The notes under the pieces were generated by a model. That model did not search any database, was not told the origin of the DNA, and saw only the letters and a program-made list of their open reading frames with translations. A program made the translations under genes and the position numbers. DNA of 64,000 bases from an uncultured Lachnospiraceae bacterium (GTDB lineage: Bacteria; Bacillota; Clostridia; Lachnospirales; Lachnospiraceae): the NCBI GenBank assembly GCA_947629525.1, contig CANREB010000006.1:1-64000 (forward strand), read 5' to 3'. Below are positions 1 through 8,427 of this stretch, piece after piece (the first letter of the stretch is position 1; every line of letters begins with the position of its first letter).

Positions 1-2
1 AT

Positions 3-1028
3 AGACAAATATCGGCGGTCATGAATAGACCGCCGAAAAAAATCAAAAAAATTTACACACTTTACTTGACAAACCCAAATATTAAAAATAATTTGGCAAA
101 ATCCACGCAGGAAAACTATCAATATTATTATAAGCATGTAATAAAAGATAGTAAGATAGGCGGTATGAAAGTAACTGATATTAAAAAGTCAGATATACTG
201 ATGTTTTACAAAATGCTTTCTGATGGCGGATATAGTGTTGGTACAATTAAGATTATACAGAAAATAATAAGACCTGCGTTGCAGCTTGCCTGTGATGACG
301 ATGTAATTCTCAAAAATCCGGCGGATGGGTGTATGAAAGATTATACTGAAACTGTAGAGAAAAAGTATGCACTGACTTTTGAAGAGGAGCAGGAATTTTT
401 AAATCGAATAAAGTGCAGACCTCGTATGAAAAGATATTATCCAATGTATGCTATTTTATTGGAAACAGGTTTGCGGATCAGCGAATTGGTTGGATTGACT
501 TGGGATGATGTTGATATGGATAAAAGAGAAATAAGCATTAATCATCAAATACAATATCGGTTGATTGATGGGAAAACTCAATATTATTCCAGTAAAACTA
601 AAACAAACGCGGGGAAGCGTACAATACCTATGACTGATAAAATATACAGATTATTCATTGAACAGCGTAAAATATATTTTTCAACAAAGAAGGATGCCTT
701 ATTTGAAATTGACGGATATAAAAATTTTGTGTTTGTATCTCATGTGACAGGAAAATGTATGAATCATAATAGCATAAGAAGAATGATGCGTAGAATTGTA
801 GACATGAATGATAAAAGAGAGGTACAATTACCTAAAATCAGCCCTCATATTCTTAGACATACTACATGTTGTCGAATGGCTGAATCCGGATGTGACATTA
901 AAGTATTGCAATATTGGCTGGGGCAAACAGATATCAGAACAACGATGTGCGTATATAACCATGTAGATACAGAACGAGTAAAACGCGAGATAGTAAAAAT
1001 GGAAAAGCTTCAACATAGTCTTGTATAA
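3..1028 (+). CDS. Tyrosine recombinase / phage-type integrase (5' partial)
   Basis: Site-specific recombinase expected to integrate and excise a mobile element through a covalent 3'-phosphotyrosine intermediate. An N-terminal SAM-like core-binding segment (STQENYQYYY onward) is followed by the catalytic domain: box I arginine in TGLRISELVGL, HILRH (H-x-x-R), and the tyrosine in VYNHV near the C-terminus. The usual LGH motif before the tyrosine reads LGQ here. The reading frame is open to the left edge, and no ribosome binding site precedes the first ATG at 21, so the gene probably starts outside the window and lacks its N-terminal arm-binding domain here. It reads toward the riboflavin operon, so the element would lie to the left. 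The integrase identity is secure; which element it belongs to cannot be told. Confidence 0.9.
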   Translation, partial: RQISAVMNRPPKKIKKIYTLYLTNPNIKNNLAKSTQENYQYYYKHVIKDSKIGGMKVTDIKKSDILMFYKMLSDGGYSVGTIKIIQKIIRPALQLACDDDVILKNPADGCMKDYTETVEKKYALTFEEEQEFLNRIKCRPRMKRYYPMYAILLETGLRISELVGLTWDDVDMDKREISINHQIQYRLIDGKTQYYSSKTKTNAGKRTIPMTDKIYRLFIEQRKIYFSTKKDALFEIDGYKNFVFVSHVTGKCMNHNSIRRMMRRIVDMNDKREVQLPKISPHILRHTTCCRMAESGCDIKVLQYWLGQTDIRTTMCVYNHVDTERVKREIVKMEKLQHSLV

Positions 1029-1035
1029 AAATTAC

Positions 1036-1084
1036 TACACCATTTTTACACCAAAATAAAGATAATTTATAACAGGTTATAACA
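1036..1084. other. Possible integrase binding / attachment region
   Basis: Just after the integrase stop, TACACCA occurs twice (1036-1042 and 1047-1053), exactly 11 bp apart. An inverted repeat TTATAAC-AG-GTTATAA lies at 1067-1082, overlapping a direct repeat TTATAACA. Short direct repeats on one helical face next to an integrase 3' end are what arm-type sites look like. The second att end is not in the window, so this is only a candidate. Confidence 0.3.
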
Positions 1085-1127
1085 ACTTATGCAGCCGCGC
1101 CAATTTGAAAAATATTTAAAAACCCCC

Positions 1128-1156
1128 TTGTACAACGCCATACAATGGCTTATAAT
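1128..1156 (+). promoter_or_regulatory. Promoter of the riboflavin operon
   Basis: TTGTAC (1128-1133), 17 bp spacer, TATAAT (1151-1156). It sits about 23 bp upstream of the FMN riboswitch, where the transcription start is expected. The spacer contains the small palindrome GCCAT-ACA-ATGGC. Confidence 0.75.
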
Positions 1157-1178
1157 GACTAATATAAAAACAAAACAG

Positions 1179-1286
1179 ATCTTCAGGGAAGGGTGAAAGT
1201 CCCTATCGGTGGTAAAGCCCACGAGCCGCAAGGCATGATTTGGTGAAATTCCAAAGCCGACAGTATAGTCTGGACGGAAGAAGATA
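1179..1286 (+). promoter_or_regulatory. FMN riboswitch (RFN element)
   Basis: The conserved RFN blocks are present in order: GATCTTCAGGG, GGGTGAAAGTCCC, CGGTGGTAAAGCCCACGAGCC, TTTGGTGAAATTCCAAAGCC, then GACAGTATAGTCTGGACGG and GAAGAAG closing the basal stem. This aptamer binds flavin mononucleotide and lowers expression of riboflavin genes when FMN is plentiful. It lies in the leader of ribD and is followed by a terminator-like hairpin, so control is probably by transcription attenuation. Confidence 0.97.
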
Positions 1287-1321
1287 TATCGTATGATCTA
1301 AGCAGACATGATAAATGTGCA

Positions 1322-1355
1322 CTCTCTGAATTATAAAAATAATTCAGGGAGTTTT
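1322..1355 (+). terminator. Attenuator terminator of the FMN riboswitch
   Basis: Eleven-pair stem CTCTCTGAATT / AATTCAGGGAG (1322-1332 with 1341-1351, one G-U) with an 8-nt loop, followed by TTTT. It lies between the aptamer and ribD, the expected position for the expression platform. Confidence 0.7.
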
Positions 1356-1444
1356 ATGCTTATATACCGTGTCTTGCTCTATTCGCATATATCCGCGTCC
1401 GCAGTTATGTACATAATTTCCCCCAAGATTGGAAAGGAGCTTTA

Positions 1445-2593
1445 ATGGCAGATATATCCTCAAATGACATTGACGCCGCATTTATGCGCCGTGCCATAGA
1501 GCTTGCAAAGCGGGGCACAGGGGCGGTAAATCCCAATCCCCTTGTGGGCGCCGTAATTGTGAAAGACCGCCGCATATTGGCGGAAGGATGGCATGAGCGG
1601 TTCGGAGAACTTCACGCGGAACGCAACGCGATAAAGCATTTCCTTGAAAACCATAATGCAGATGAACTTAAAGGAAGCACCATATACGTCACACTTGAAC
1701 CATGCTGCCACCATGGAAAAACCCCACCATGTACGGACGCGATAATAGAAAACGGATTTGCGCGTGTAGTGATAGGTTCAAATGATCCCAACCCGCTTGT
1801 CGCCGGAAAAGGCGTTCAAATATTAAAAGAGGCGGGAATTGAAGTCGTCACTGAATTTTTAAAAGAAGAATGTGATGCGCTGAACTTCATATTTTTTCAT
1901 TATATAAGTACGCGAAAGCCGTACGTGACGCTTAAATATGCCATGACGATGGATGGAAAGACAGCTACGTCCACAGGCAAGTCAAAATGGATAACAGGTG
2001 AGACAGCACGCCGGAGAGTACATGAGGACAGGAACCGATATATGGCGATCATGGTGGGCGTAGGCACAGTGATAGCAGATGATCCCGAGCTTACATGCAG
2101 ACTGTCGGGCGAGGCAGAGGGCAGAGATCCGATACGGATAATATGCGATACAAATCTGCGGACGCCGCTTGACAGCCGTATAGTTGCGACTGCAAAAGAT
2201 ATAGAGACGATAATTGCCACAGCCTGCACGGATGATGAAAAGCAAAGACGTTATCTTGATATGGGAGTCAGGATAATAACGCTTCCGCAGAAAGACGGGC
2301 ATATAGACTTGGTGCGGCTTGCAGAAAAGCTTGGAGAATCAGGCATCGACAGCGTGATACTTGAAGGCGGCGGCACTCTCAGCTATTCCGCGTTGAAAAG
2401 CGGAATAGTAAAACGTGTTCAGGCATATGTCGCGCCGAAACTTTTCGGCGGAACGGATGCAAAGACACCGGTTGAGGGAAAAGGTATAGACGAAGTAAAA
2501 GACTGCATAAGGATTACTGACATAAGTGTCACAAAAACAGGAGAAGATATATTGCTTGAAGGCGAGGTGGAATACGATTGTTCACAGGGATAA
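1445..2593 (+). CDS. ribD: Bifunctional riboflavin biosynthesis deaminase/reductase RibD
   Basis: Carries out the second and third steps of the GTP branch of riboflavin synthesis: deamination of the diaminopyrimidine, then NADPH-dependent reduction of the ribosyl side chain. The N-terminal cytidine-deaminase-like domain has HAE (residues 57-59) and the zinc ligands in PCCHHGKTPPC (about 86-96). The C-terminal RibD reductase domain begins near residue 155 (YAMTMDGK) and carries LEGGG near residue 310. The length of 382 is normal. The start ATG follows GGAAAGGAG. It is the first gene of the operon, under the FMN riboswitch, and its last 16 bases overlap ribE, which suggests translational coupling. 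Confidence 0.97.
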   Translation: MADISSNDIDAAFMRRAIELAKRGTGAVNPNPLVGAVIVKDRRILAEGWHERFGELHAERNAIKHFLENHNADELKGSTIYVTLEPCCHHGKTPPCTDAIIENGFARVVIGSNDPNPLVAGKGVQILKEAGIEVVTEFLKEECDALNFIFFHYISTRKPYVTLKYAMTMDGKTATSTGKSKWITGETARRRVHEDRNRYMAIMVGVGTVIADDPELTCRLSGEAEGRDPIRIICDTNLRTPLDSRIVATAKDIETIIATACTDDEKQRRYLDMGVRIITLPQKDGHIDLVRLAEKLGESGIDSVILEGGGTLSYSALKSGIVKRVQAYVAPKLFGGTDAKTPVEGKGIDEVKDCIRITDISVTKTGEDILLEGEVEYDCSQG

Positions 2594-3237
2594 TTGAAGA
2601 GATTGGGCGTATTGCCGCCGTAAAAAACGGGATAACGTCCGGACAGCTCACAATTGCCGCTGATATCATAATGTCAGATCTGAAGATTGGAGACAGTGTG
2701 GCGGTAAACGGCGCATGCCTTACTGTAATAAGCATATCAAAAGGCAGTTTTTGTGCGGATGTAATGCATGAGACCTTGGACCGCTCATCGCTTTCAATGT
2801 TAAAGGCAGGCTCATACGTAAATCTCGAGAGGGCAATGGCGGCAGACGGGCGCTTTGGCGGTCATATAGTGTCGGGTCACATTGACGGTACGGGCAGGAT
2901 ATTAAAGATTAAAAAAGATGACAATGCCGTGTGGTATACTATAGGCGCGGATGAAAAAATCGTTCACTATATTGTGGAAAAAGGTTCTATTGCGATCGAC
3001 GGCATAAGTCTTACGGTTGCCGATGTCGGAAAGACAGAATTTTCAGTATCGGTAATACCGCATACTTTAAGTCAGACCACTCTTGCAGGGCGTGTTGTGG
3101 GCGATATAGTGAATCTTGAAAACGATGTAGTGGGAAAATATATAGAAAAGCTGATACTTGACAGAACAAGCGAAGCACCTGAGCAAAAAAGCAGGATCGA
3201 CAAAAGTTTTCTGGCAAAGCACGGCTATTTGGCTTAG
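2578..3237 (+). CDS. ribE: Riboflavin synthase alpha chain
   Basis: Dismutates two molecules of 6,7-dimethyl-8-ribityllumazine to riboflavin, the last step of the pathway. The signature MFTGIIEE opens the protein, and two lumazine-binding barrels follow (about 1-95 and 96-195), the second opening with GHIVSGHIDG. The start codon is TTG, preceded by GAGGTGG inside the end of ribD, and the gene overlaps ribD by 16 bases. The length of 219 is typical. The rare start codon could reduce expression relative to neighbouring genes. Confidence 0.96.
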   Translation: MFTGIIEEIGRIAAVKNGITSGQLTIAADIIMSDLKIGDSVAVNGACLTVISISKGSFCADVMHETLDRSSLSMLKAGSYVNLERAMAADGRFGGHIVSGHIDGTGRILKIKKDDNAVWYTIGADEKIVHYIVEKGSIAIDGISLTVADVGKTEFSVSVIPHTLSQTTLAGRVVGDIVNLENDVVGKYIEKLILDRTSEAPEQKSRIDKSFLAKHGYLA

Positions 3238-3277
3238 TTTTGTCTGAAGCCGCATAAGCGGCGGAAAGAGGTAAAAA

Positions 3278-4480
3278 ATGTTTGAATTTAGTACGATTCC
3301 CGAGGCACTTGATGCCTTAAAGGAAGGCAGATTGATTATTGTGTCAGATGACGAGGACAGGGAAAACGAAGGAGATTTTATCTGCGCCGCGCAGTTTGCC
3401 ACAACGGAAAATGTCAATTTTATGGCGGCAAACGGCAAAGGGCTCATTTGCATGCCAATGGGCGAAGAGATATGCGCAAGACTTCATCTTCCGCAAATGG
3501 TGAGTGAAAATACAGACAATCATGAGACCGCGTTTACAGTGTCGATAGATCATAAAGATACTACCACAGGCATATCGGCATATGAGCGCGGAATTACGGC
3601 GAGAAAAGTTGTTGATGTCGATTCAAAACCCGAGGACTTCCGCCGCCCGGGACACATGTTTCCGCTTCTTGCGAAGAAGAACGGCGTGTTAGAGCGCAAC
3701 GGGCATACGGAGGCAACTGTCGATTTGATGCGGCTTGCCGGTTTGGAGCCATGCGGTCTTTGCTGTGAAATCATGGGTGATGACGGGCAGATGCTTAGAA
3801 TGGAAGCTTTAAAAGAGCTTGCTCAAAAATACGGACTTAAGTTCATAACCATCAAATCCCTGCAGGACTACAGGAAGAAGTATGACAGATTGGTGGAATG
3901 TGTCGCAAGTCCTGAACTTCCGACAGCGTATGGACAGTTTAGGGCATATGGTTACAGAAATCTTCTCAATGGCGAGCATCATGTCGCGCTTGTAAAGGGC
4001 GAGATCGGTGATGGCAAAAATGTACTGTGCCGTGTCCATTCGGAGTGTCTGACAGGCGACGTATTTCATTCGGCACGCTGTGACTGCGGTGAACAGCTTG
4101 ATAAGGCAATGCAGATGATCGAAGCGGAGGGCAGAGGTATTCTGCTGTATATGAGGCAGGAAGGAAGAGGCATCGGATTGTTGAACAAGCTTCGCGCATA
4201 CGAACTGCAAAGCAAAGGAATGGATACTGTCGAGGCAAACCTTGCGCTTGGATTTGGGGAAGATTTGCGTGAATATTATATCGGAGCGCAGATCTTGCAG
4301 GATCTTGGTGTGAAGACGCTGCGCCTTATGACGAACAATCCCGATAAAGTATATCAGCTTTCCGACTACGGAATGGAGATCGTTGAGCGCGTTCCCATCG
4401 AAATAAAGGCAAATCAGTTTGACAGATTTTACCTGAAGACAAAGCAGGCAAAGATGGGGCATTACCTTAAACTGGAATAA
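3278..4480 (+). CDS. ribBA: Bifunctional DHBP synthase / GTP cyclohydrolase II
   Basis: Supplies both precursors of lumazine. The N-terminal half (about 1-200) is 3,4-dihydroxy-2-butanone-4-phosphate synthase with the acidic metal-binding stretch [11 protein letters not shown] (residues 24-34) and HTEATVDL. The C-terminal half is GTP cyclohydrolase II with the zinc cysteines in [17 protein letters not shown] and the RQEGRGIGL motif. Both active sites look intact. RBS AAAGAGG lies before the ATG. It sits 40 bp after ribE and 32 bp before the preferred ribH start. Confidence 0.97.
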   Translation: MFEFSTIPEALDALKEGRLIIVSDDEDRENEGDFICAAQFATTENVNFMAANGKGLICMPMGEEICARLHLPQMVSENTDNHETAFTVSIDHKDTTTGISAYERGITARKVVDVDSKPEDFRRPGHMFPLLAKKNGVLERNGHTEATVDLMRLAGLEPCGLCCEIMGDDGQMLRMEALKELAQKYGLKFITIKSLQDYRKKYDRLVECVASPELPTAYGQFRAYGYRNLLNGEHHVALVKGEIGDGKNVLCRVHSECLTGDVFHSARCDCGEQLDKAMQMIEAEGRGILLYMRQEGRGIGLLNKLRAYELQSKGMDTVEANLALGFGEDLREYYIGAQILQDLGVKTLRLMTNNPDKVYQLSDYGMEIVERVPIEIKANQFDRFYLKTKQAKMGHYLKLE

Positions 4481-4512
4481 AAATGAATAAAAATTATTTA
4501 GGAGGGAAAAAT

Positions 4513-4986
4513 ATGAAAACTTACGAAGGAAATTATGTTGCACAGGGGAAGGATATCAGGATAGGAATAGTGGCGGCAAGATTCAATGAATTTATAACAT
4601 CGAAGCTGCTGAGCGGTGCAATAGACGGTCTGCGCCGCCATGAAGTGCCTGATGAAAACATTGAGACTGCATGGGTGCCGGGAGCCTTTGAGATACCCGT
4701 AATAGCTTCAAAAATGGCAAAAAGCGGTAAATACGATGCAATCATATGTCTTGGAGCCGTGATACGCGGCAGCACATCACATTATGATTACGTATGCAGC
4801 GAGGTGTCAAAGGGTATAGCGGCAGTCGCATTACAAAATGACATGCCTGTCATGTTCGGCGTGCTTACCACGGATACGATAGAGCAGGCAATCGAGCGCG
4901 CCGGTACAAAGGCAGGCAACAAGGGCTTTGAGTGCGCTACAGGAGCGATCGAGATGGTAAACTTGATAAAGGAACTGGAAAAATAG
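4513..4986 (+). CDS. ribH: 6,7-dimethyl-8-ribityllumazine synthase
   Basis: Condenses the RibB and RibD products to lumazine, usually as an icosahedral 60-mer. Family motifs are [29 protein letters not shown] and FGVLTTDT. I place the start at ATG 4513 because AGGAGGG ends 7 bases upstream; an in-frame ATG at 4483 would add ten residues but has no ribosome binding site. The resulting 157 residues is the usual length. Last of the four clustered rib genes. Confidence 0.97.
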   Translation: MKTYEGNYVAQGKDIRIGIVAARFNEFITSKLLSGAIDGLRRHEVPDENIETAWVPGAFEIPVIASKMAKSGKYDAIICLGAVIRGSTSHYDYVCSEVSKGIAAVALQNDMPVMFGVLTTDTIEQAIERAGTKAGNKGFECATGAIEMVNLIKELEK

Positions 4987-5018
4987 AACTGCCGATGCGG
5001 CACAGGAGGGACAGCGAT

Positions 5019-5882
5019 ATGAAATCAAAAGTATATTTTTCAAGGACGATAACACCCGAAAAGGTATTGGAGATGTATAAGGCTTTAGGCAAAGAACTGA
5101 CAGGCAGGGTCGCAGTCAAGGTCCATTCCGGGGAAGTTGGCAATCAGAATTTTCTGCGCCCCGATTTTTGGAAACCTGTTATCGACTATGTAGGCGGAAC
5201 CGTGGTAGAGTGCAATACGGCATACGAAGGTGAGCGCAACACTACCAAAAAGCATCTTAAGACGCTGAAAGTGCATGGATGGAGCGACTATTTTAAAGTG
5301 GATCTGCTTGACGCGGAGGGACCTGATCTTGAACTCGATATACCAAACGGTAAGCAGATCAAGAAAAACTATGTAGGAAAAAATATAAAAAATTATGATT
5401 CTCTGCTTGTCCTGTCTCATTTTAAAGGACATCCGATGGGCGGCTACGGCGGAGCTTTGAAGCAGCTTTCAATAGGTATGGCTTCGTCGTTTGGCAAGTC
5501 ATATATACATGGCGCAGGCGTCCCTGATGAGATATGGAGCGCTGAGCACGATTCATTTCTGCGCTCAATGGCGGATGCGGCATCTTCGGTCGTGGAGTAT
5601 TTTAAAGGAAATGCAGTATATGTGAATGTCATGAAAAATATGTCGGTAGACTGCGACTGCTGCGCGGTAGCGGAAGACCCATGTATGAAAGATATAGGTA
5701 TTTTAGTTTCGCTTGACCCCGTAGCAATCGATCAGGCATGCTTGGATCTTGTATATGCCGCAACCGATGATAAAGGACGCGACCATCTGATAGAAAGGAT
5801 AGAGAGCCGTAACGGCGTACTTACTATAGAGGCGGCAAGCGAACTTGGATACGGTTCAAGAGAATATGAGCTGATATCATAG
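5019..5882 (+). CDS. DUF362 domain protein
   Basis: A DUF362-family protein of unknown biochemical function. Visible features are the conserved KVHSGE region near the N-terminus, LSHFKGHPMGGYGGALK in the middle, and a cysteine-rich segment DCDCCAVAEDPC followed by DPVAIDQACLDL. The cysteines suggest iron-sulfur or metal binding, but this copy lacks an obvious separate ferredoxin domain. The start at ATG 5019 follows CAGGAGGG; an upstream frame extension inside ribH has no such signal. It lies 32 bp after ribH in the same direction, so it may be transcribed with the riboflavin genes. A flavin-linked role is only a guess from position. Confidence 0.85.
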   Translation: MKSKVYFSRTITPEKVLEMYKALGKELTGRVAVKVHSGEVGNQNFLRPDFWKPVIDYVGGTVVECNTAYEGERNTTKKHLKTLKVHGWSDYFKVDLLDAEGPDLELDIPNGKQIKKNYVGKNIKNYDSLLVLSHFKGHPMGGYGGALKQLSIGMASSFGKSYIHGAGVPDEIWSAEHDSFLRSMADAASSVVEYFKGNAVYVNVMKNMSVDCDCCAVAEDPCMKDIGILVSLDPVAIDQACLDLVYAATDDKGRDHLIERIESRNGVLTIEAASELGYGSREYELIS

Positions 5883-5899
5883 GCGGGATACTGTGCGTT

Positions 5900-5923
5900 A
5901 TATTACCGTTTTTTCGGTAATAT
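5900..5923 (+). other. Perfect hairpin upstream of rubrerythrin
   Basis: ATATTACCG-TTTTTT-CGGTAATAT, a 9-bp perfect stem with a loop of six T. There is no T-run after the stem, so it is a poor intrinsic terminator for the preceding gene. It could be an RNA processing or stability element or an operator for the rubrerythrin gene 39 bp downstream. Confidence 0.5.
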
Positions 5924-5961
5924 GGCGGTAAAAATAAATAATAAAAAAGGAGATGGCAATT

Positions 5962-6501
5962 ATGTCAAACAAGTACAGTGGCACAAAAACAGAAAAAAAT
6001 CTTGAAGCAGCATTTGCAGGTGAGTCTCAGGCGCGCAATAAATACACCTATTTTGCGTCAGTGGCAAAAAAAGAGGGATTTGAGCAGATATCGTCAATCT
6101 TTTTAAAGACTGCCGACAATGAGAAAGAACATGCAAAGATGTGGCTCAAAGAACTCAAAGGAATCGGCAGTACAGTCGAAAATCTTGAAGCGGCGGCAGA
6201 CGGTGAGAACTATGAATGGACAGATATGTATGAAGAATTTGCAAAAACTGCCGAAGAGGAAGGCTTTACGGAACTTGCCGAAAAGTTCAGGGCGGTGGGC
6301 GCTATTGAAAAGCACCATGAGGAGCGTTACCGCGCGCTTATAAAAAATGTCGAGACAGCGACGGTGTTTGAAAAGAGCGAAGTCAAAGTTTGGGAGTGCA
6401 GAAATTGCGGACATATCGTAGTAGGCACTAAAGCACCCGAAGTATGTCCTGTGTGCGCACATCCGCAGGCATATTTTGAAGTGTGCGCGGAGAATTATTG
6501 A
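5962..6501 (+). CDS. rbr: Rubrerythrin
   Basis: Non-haem di-iron peroxidase that reduces hydrogen peroxide in anaerobes. The N-terminal ferritin-like four-helix domain (about 1-140) has the iron ligands in [18 protein letters not shown] and the later AEEEGF and KHHEERY helices. The C-terminal rubredoxin-like domain has the paired cysteines CRNCGH and CPVCAH that bind an Fe(SCys)4 centre. I prefer ATG 5962 over the in-frame ATG at 5953, which directly abuts the AAAAGGAG ribosome binding site. The length of 179 is normal. It is a single-gene unit ending at a strong bidirectional terminator. Confidence 0.96.
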   Translation: MSNKYSGTKTEKNLEAAFAGESQARNKYTYFASVAKKEGFEQISSIFLKTADNEKEHAKMWLKELKGIGSTVENLEAAADGENYEWTDMYEEFAKTAEEEGFTELAEKFRAVGAIEKHHEERYRALIKNVETATVFEKSEVKVWECRNCGHIVVGTKAPEVCPVCAHPQAYFEVCAENY

Positions 6502-6512
6502 TCTTTGGCATA

Positions 6513-6552
6513 AAAAAGGCGATCAGCCGTAAATGCGGCAAGTCGCCTTTTT
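6513..6552. terminator. Bidirectional terminator between rubrerythrin and HD-GYP gene
   Basis: Stem AAAAAGGCGA / TCGCCTTTTT (6513-6522 with 6543-6552), with an inner GCCG/CGGC pair. It serves the converging genes on both strands. Confidence 0.88.
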
Positions 6553-6560
6553 GTGACGGA

Positions 6561-7637
6561 TCATATTATTGTTTCTATTGAAACGTTCTTTTTGGACGAA
6601 AGCTGCATAATGCTTCTGTAATAATTTTCCTGAATGTCAAATTCTTCCTTTTCACCGCTATTGTAATTTATAAATATGACATTGTTTTCCATTCCGCTGC
6701 TGAGAGAAATATCTTCGCCTGAATATGAACTTAGAACATTCTTAAGAAATGTCAGAAGATATTCCTGCTCATATTTTTGTATTCCGTCGTCCTCGAAAAA
6801 TTTGACTATCGACAACGGATCGGTGCATAAAGCAAGGTAGCGTGCGCTTGTTATATTGTCGAAAGTATCTGCGATAGCGACGATTTTGGAAAATCTGTCG
6901 ATCTCAGCGCTCTTTAATCCATAAGGATAACCGCTGCCGTCGCATCTTTCATGGTGCATAAGCGCGGCGTTTTCAATCGGTTCAGGGACATCGCGGTTGC
7001 GGCATAGCAGATGGAAGCCTTCTGTAGTATGAGTTTTTGCCGCTTCGATTTCTCTTTCCGTGAGGTCATGTGATTTTCTGAATATAGCGGGCGGAAGCAG
7101 TATTTTGCCTATATCGTGAAAGATGCCGCAGGAAGCAGCCGTCATTTTGTCATCATCCGAAAAATGAAGCCATCCCGCAAGCAGATATGATATAACTGCC
7201 ACAGTGGTACAGTGCGAATAAAATGTTTCATCGGCACTTTGCATATTCAGAAGACTATGAAGCACTGACATATCATTGCTTTCCGAATGGACAAGTGCGA
7301 TAAGGCTTTTGAGAAGTTCTTTCGCCTGAAAGGGTTCGTTTCTGTAAAGCGTTCCCATGACACTTTCCTGAAAAAGTTCACAGCATCTGCCAAAATTACG
7401 GGTAAACTGACTGTCCTTAGATGTTTTGCCATTCCCCGCGTTTATGAGCGAGTGCGTAAATCCGTTTATAATTTGGTCATTAACACAAATATAGTATACC
7501 GAATAACCGTCAAGCCGTGTTATAATATTTTCAGTAAGGATGACGCCTTTTGGAACGATAACTTTTTTATCGTAGTTAAGTACATCTAAAGCCGTTACCA
7601 TACATATATGTAAATCTTTAACAGGTATCTGTTTCAT
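6561..7637 (-). CDS. HD-GYP domain protein, probable cyclic-di-GMP phosphodiesterase
   Basis: The HD-GYP domain (about residues 130-300) has HDIGK (HD at 174-175), HHERCDGSGYP (228-238) and ADTFD, so the metal-binding residues and the GYP triplet are present. Family members hydrolyse cyclic di-GMP to GMP. The first 110 residues form a separate N-terminal region often found in this group, without transmembrane segments, and about 60 residues follow the domain. The ribosome binding site GAAAGGTG precedes the ATG. It is divergent from the Nudix gene. The diguanylate cyclase and chemoreceptors elsewhere in the window fit a motility/biofilm signalling role. Confidence 0.9.
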   Translation of the reverse strand: MKQIPVKDLHICMVTALDVLNYDKKVIVPKGVILTENIITRLDGYSVYYICVNDQIINGFTHSLINAGNGKTSKDSQFTRNFGRCCELFQESVMGTLYRNEPFQAKELLKSLIALVHSESNDMSVLHSLLNMQSADETFYSHCTTVAVISYLLAGWLHFSDDDKMTAASCGIFHDIGKILLPPAIFRKSHDLTEREIEAAKTHTTEGFHLLCRNRDVPEPIENAALMHHERCDGSGYPYGLKSAEIDRFSKIVAIADTFDNITSARYLALCTDPLSIVKFFEDDGIQKYEQEYLLTFLKNVLSSYSGEDISLSSGMENNVIFINYNSGEKEEFDIQENYYRSIMQLSSKKNVSIETII

Positions 7638-7668
7638 TGGTGTTCACCTTTCATTAGTTATACATTAT

Positions 7669-7697
7669 ATTTTAGCCGTTAAAGCCAAAAAAGTCAA
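7669..7697 (-). promoter_or_regulatory. Promoter of the HD-GYP gene
   Basis: On the minus strand, TTGACT (7692-7697), 17 bp, TAAAAT (7669-7674), about 32 bp before the start codon. Confidence 0.65.
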
Positions 7698-7717
7698 ATA
7701 TCCGGAGGTAATAGAAA

Positions 7718-8329
7718 ATGAAAAAGTATACTAAAATACATAAACTGTCTGACAATCGTTTTTTAAATCTGTTTAAACTTGATGCGCTCACTGATTCGGG
7801 CAGACAGTTTGACTATTTCTTTGTATCAAGGAGAAAAGCCGATAAAATAAAGCTGCTTACAGGCGATATATCGGCTGAGGGGGTGGTTATTTATCCGATT
7901 TTGAAAGAAGAACCGGAAAAGATAGTTATGATACGTCAATACAGATATCCGCTTGGCGATTATCTTTATGAGCTTCCCGCAGGTTTGATAGACGACGGGG
8001 AAACGCCTGATATTGCCGCGGTGCGGGAGATGAAAGAAGAAACAGGACTTGATTTTGAAGTATATAGAGGAGGAAATGACGCTTACCGAAGACCGTTTTT
8101 TATGGGCGCAGGTTTTACGGATGAAAGCTGCAATGCCGTATTCGGGTATGCGAGCGGTACAGTAAGCCGCGACGATATGGAAGATACGGAAAGCATTCAG
8201 GTAATTACGGTTGATAAAACGGAAGCGTCAAGAATACTTCGCGAAGAGAAAGTATCACTGCGCGCGGCATATCTTCTTATGGATTTTCTTCATTCCAAAG
8301 CGGACGAACCGTTTGCCTTTTTGGATTGA
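7718..8329 (+). CDS. Nudix hydrolase, ADP-ribose pyrophosphatase-like
   Basis: The Nudix box G-x5-E-x7-RE-x2-EE-x-G is complete in GLIDDGETPDIAAVREMKEE followed by TGL (about residues 90-112). The preceding PEKIVMIRQYRYPLGDYLYELPAG is typical of the ADP-ribose/nucleoside-diphosphate-sugar subgroup. It probably hydrolyses a nucleoside diphosphate linked to another moiety, releasing AMP when the substrate is ADP-ribose; the substrate is inferred from the subgroup. The start has CCGGAGGT upstream. Monocistronic by appearance, 98 bp before metG. Confidence 0.88.
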   Translation: MKKYTKIHKLSDNRFLNLFKLDALTDSGRQFDYFFVSRRKADKIKLLTGDISAEGVVIYPILKEEPEKIVMIRQYRYPLGDYLYELPAGLIDDGETPDIAAVREMKEETGLDFEVYRGGNDAYRRPFFMGAGFTDESCNAVFGYASGTVSRDDMEDTESIQVITVDKTEASRILREEKVSLRAAYLLMDFLHSKADEPFAFLD

Positions 8330-8360
8330 GCGATTTGGCATAAGTGTGTGAAGCTGTATA

Positions 8361-8389
8361 TTTACAAAATTAACATATTATGCTAAATT
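8361..8389 (+). promoter_or_regulatory. Candidate metG promoter
   Basis: TTTACA (8361-8366), 17 bp, TAAATT (8384-8389). The -10 is weak (4 of 6). The leader is too short for a T-box or SAM riboswitch. Confidence 0.35.
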
Positions 8390-8427
8390 TAAACGTAGTG
8401 AATAATTTAAGAAAGGGTGATGAAATT

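Noticed and set aside
3809..4543. Long minus-strand open frame (244 codons) opposite ribBA and ribH
   Set aside because: It lies wholly opposite strongly conserved genes, has no ribosome binding site and a composition typical of an antisense shadow.
4932..5018. N-terminal extension of the DUF362 protein into ribH
   Set aside because: The extension overlaps ribH coding DNA, and CAGGAGGG supports ATG 5019.
8330..8427. T-box or SAM riboswitch in front of metG
   Set aside because: Only 98 bp are available and none of the conserved T-box or S-box segments is present.
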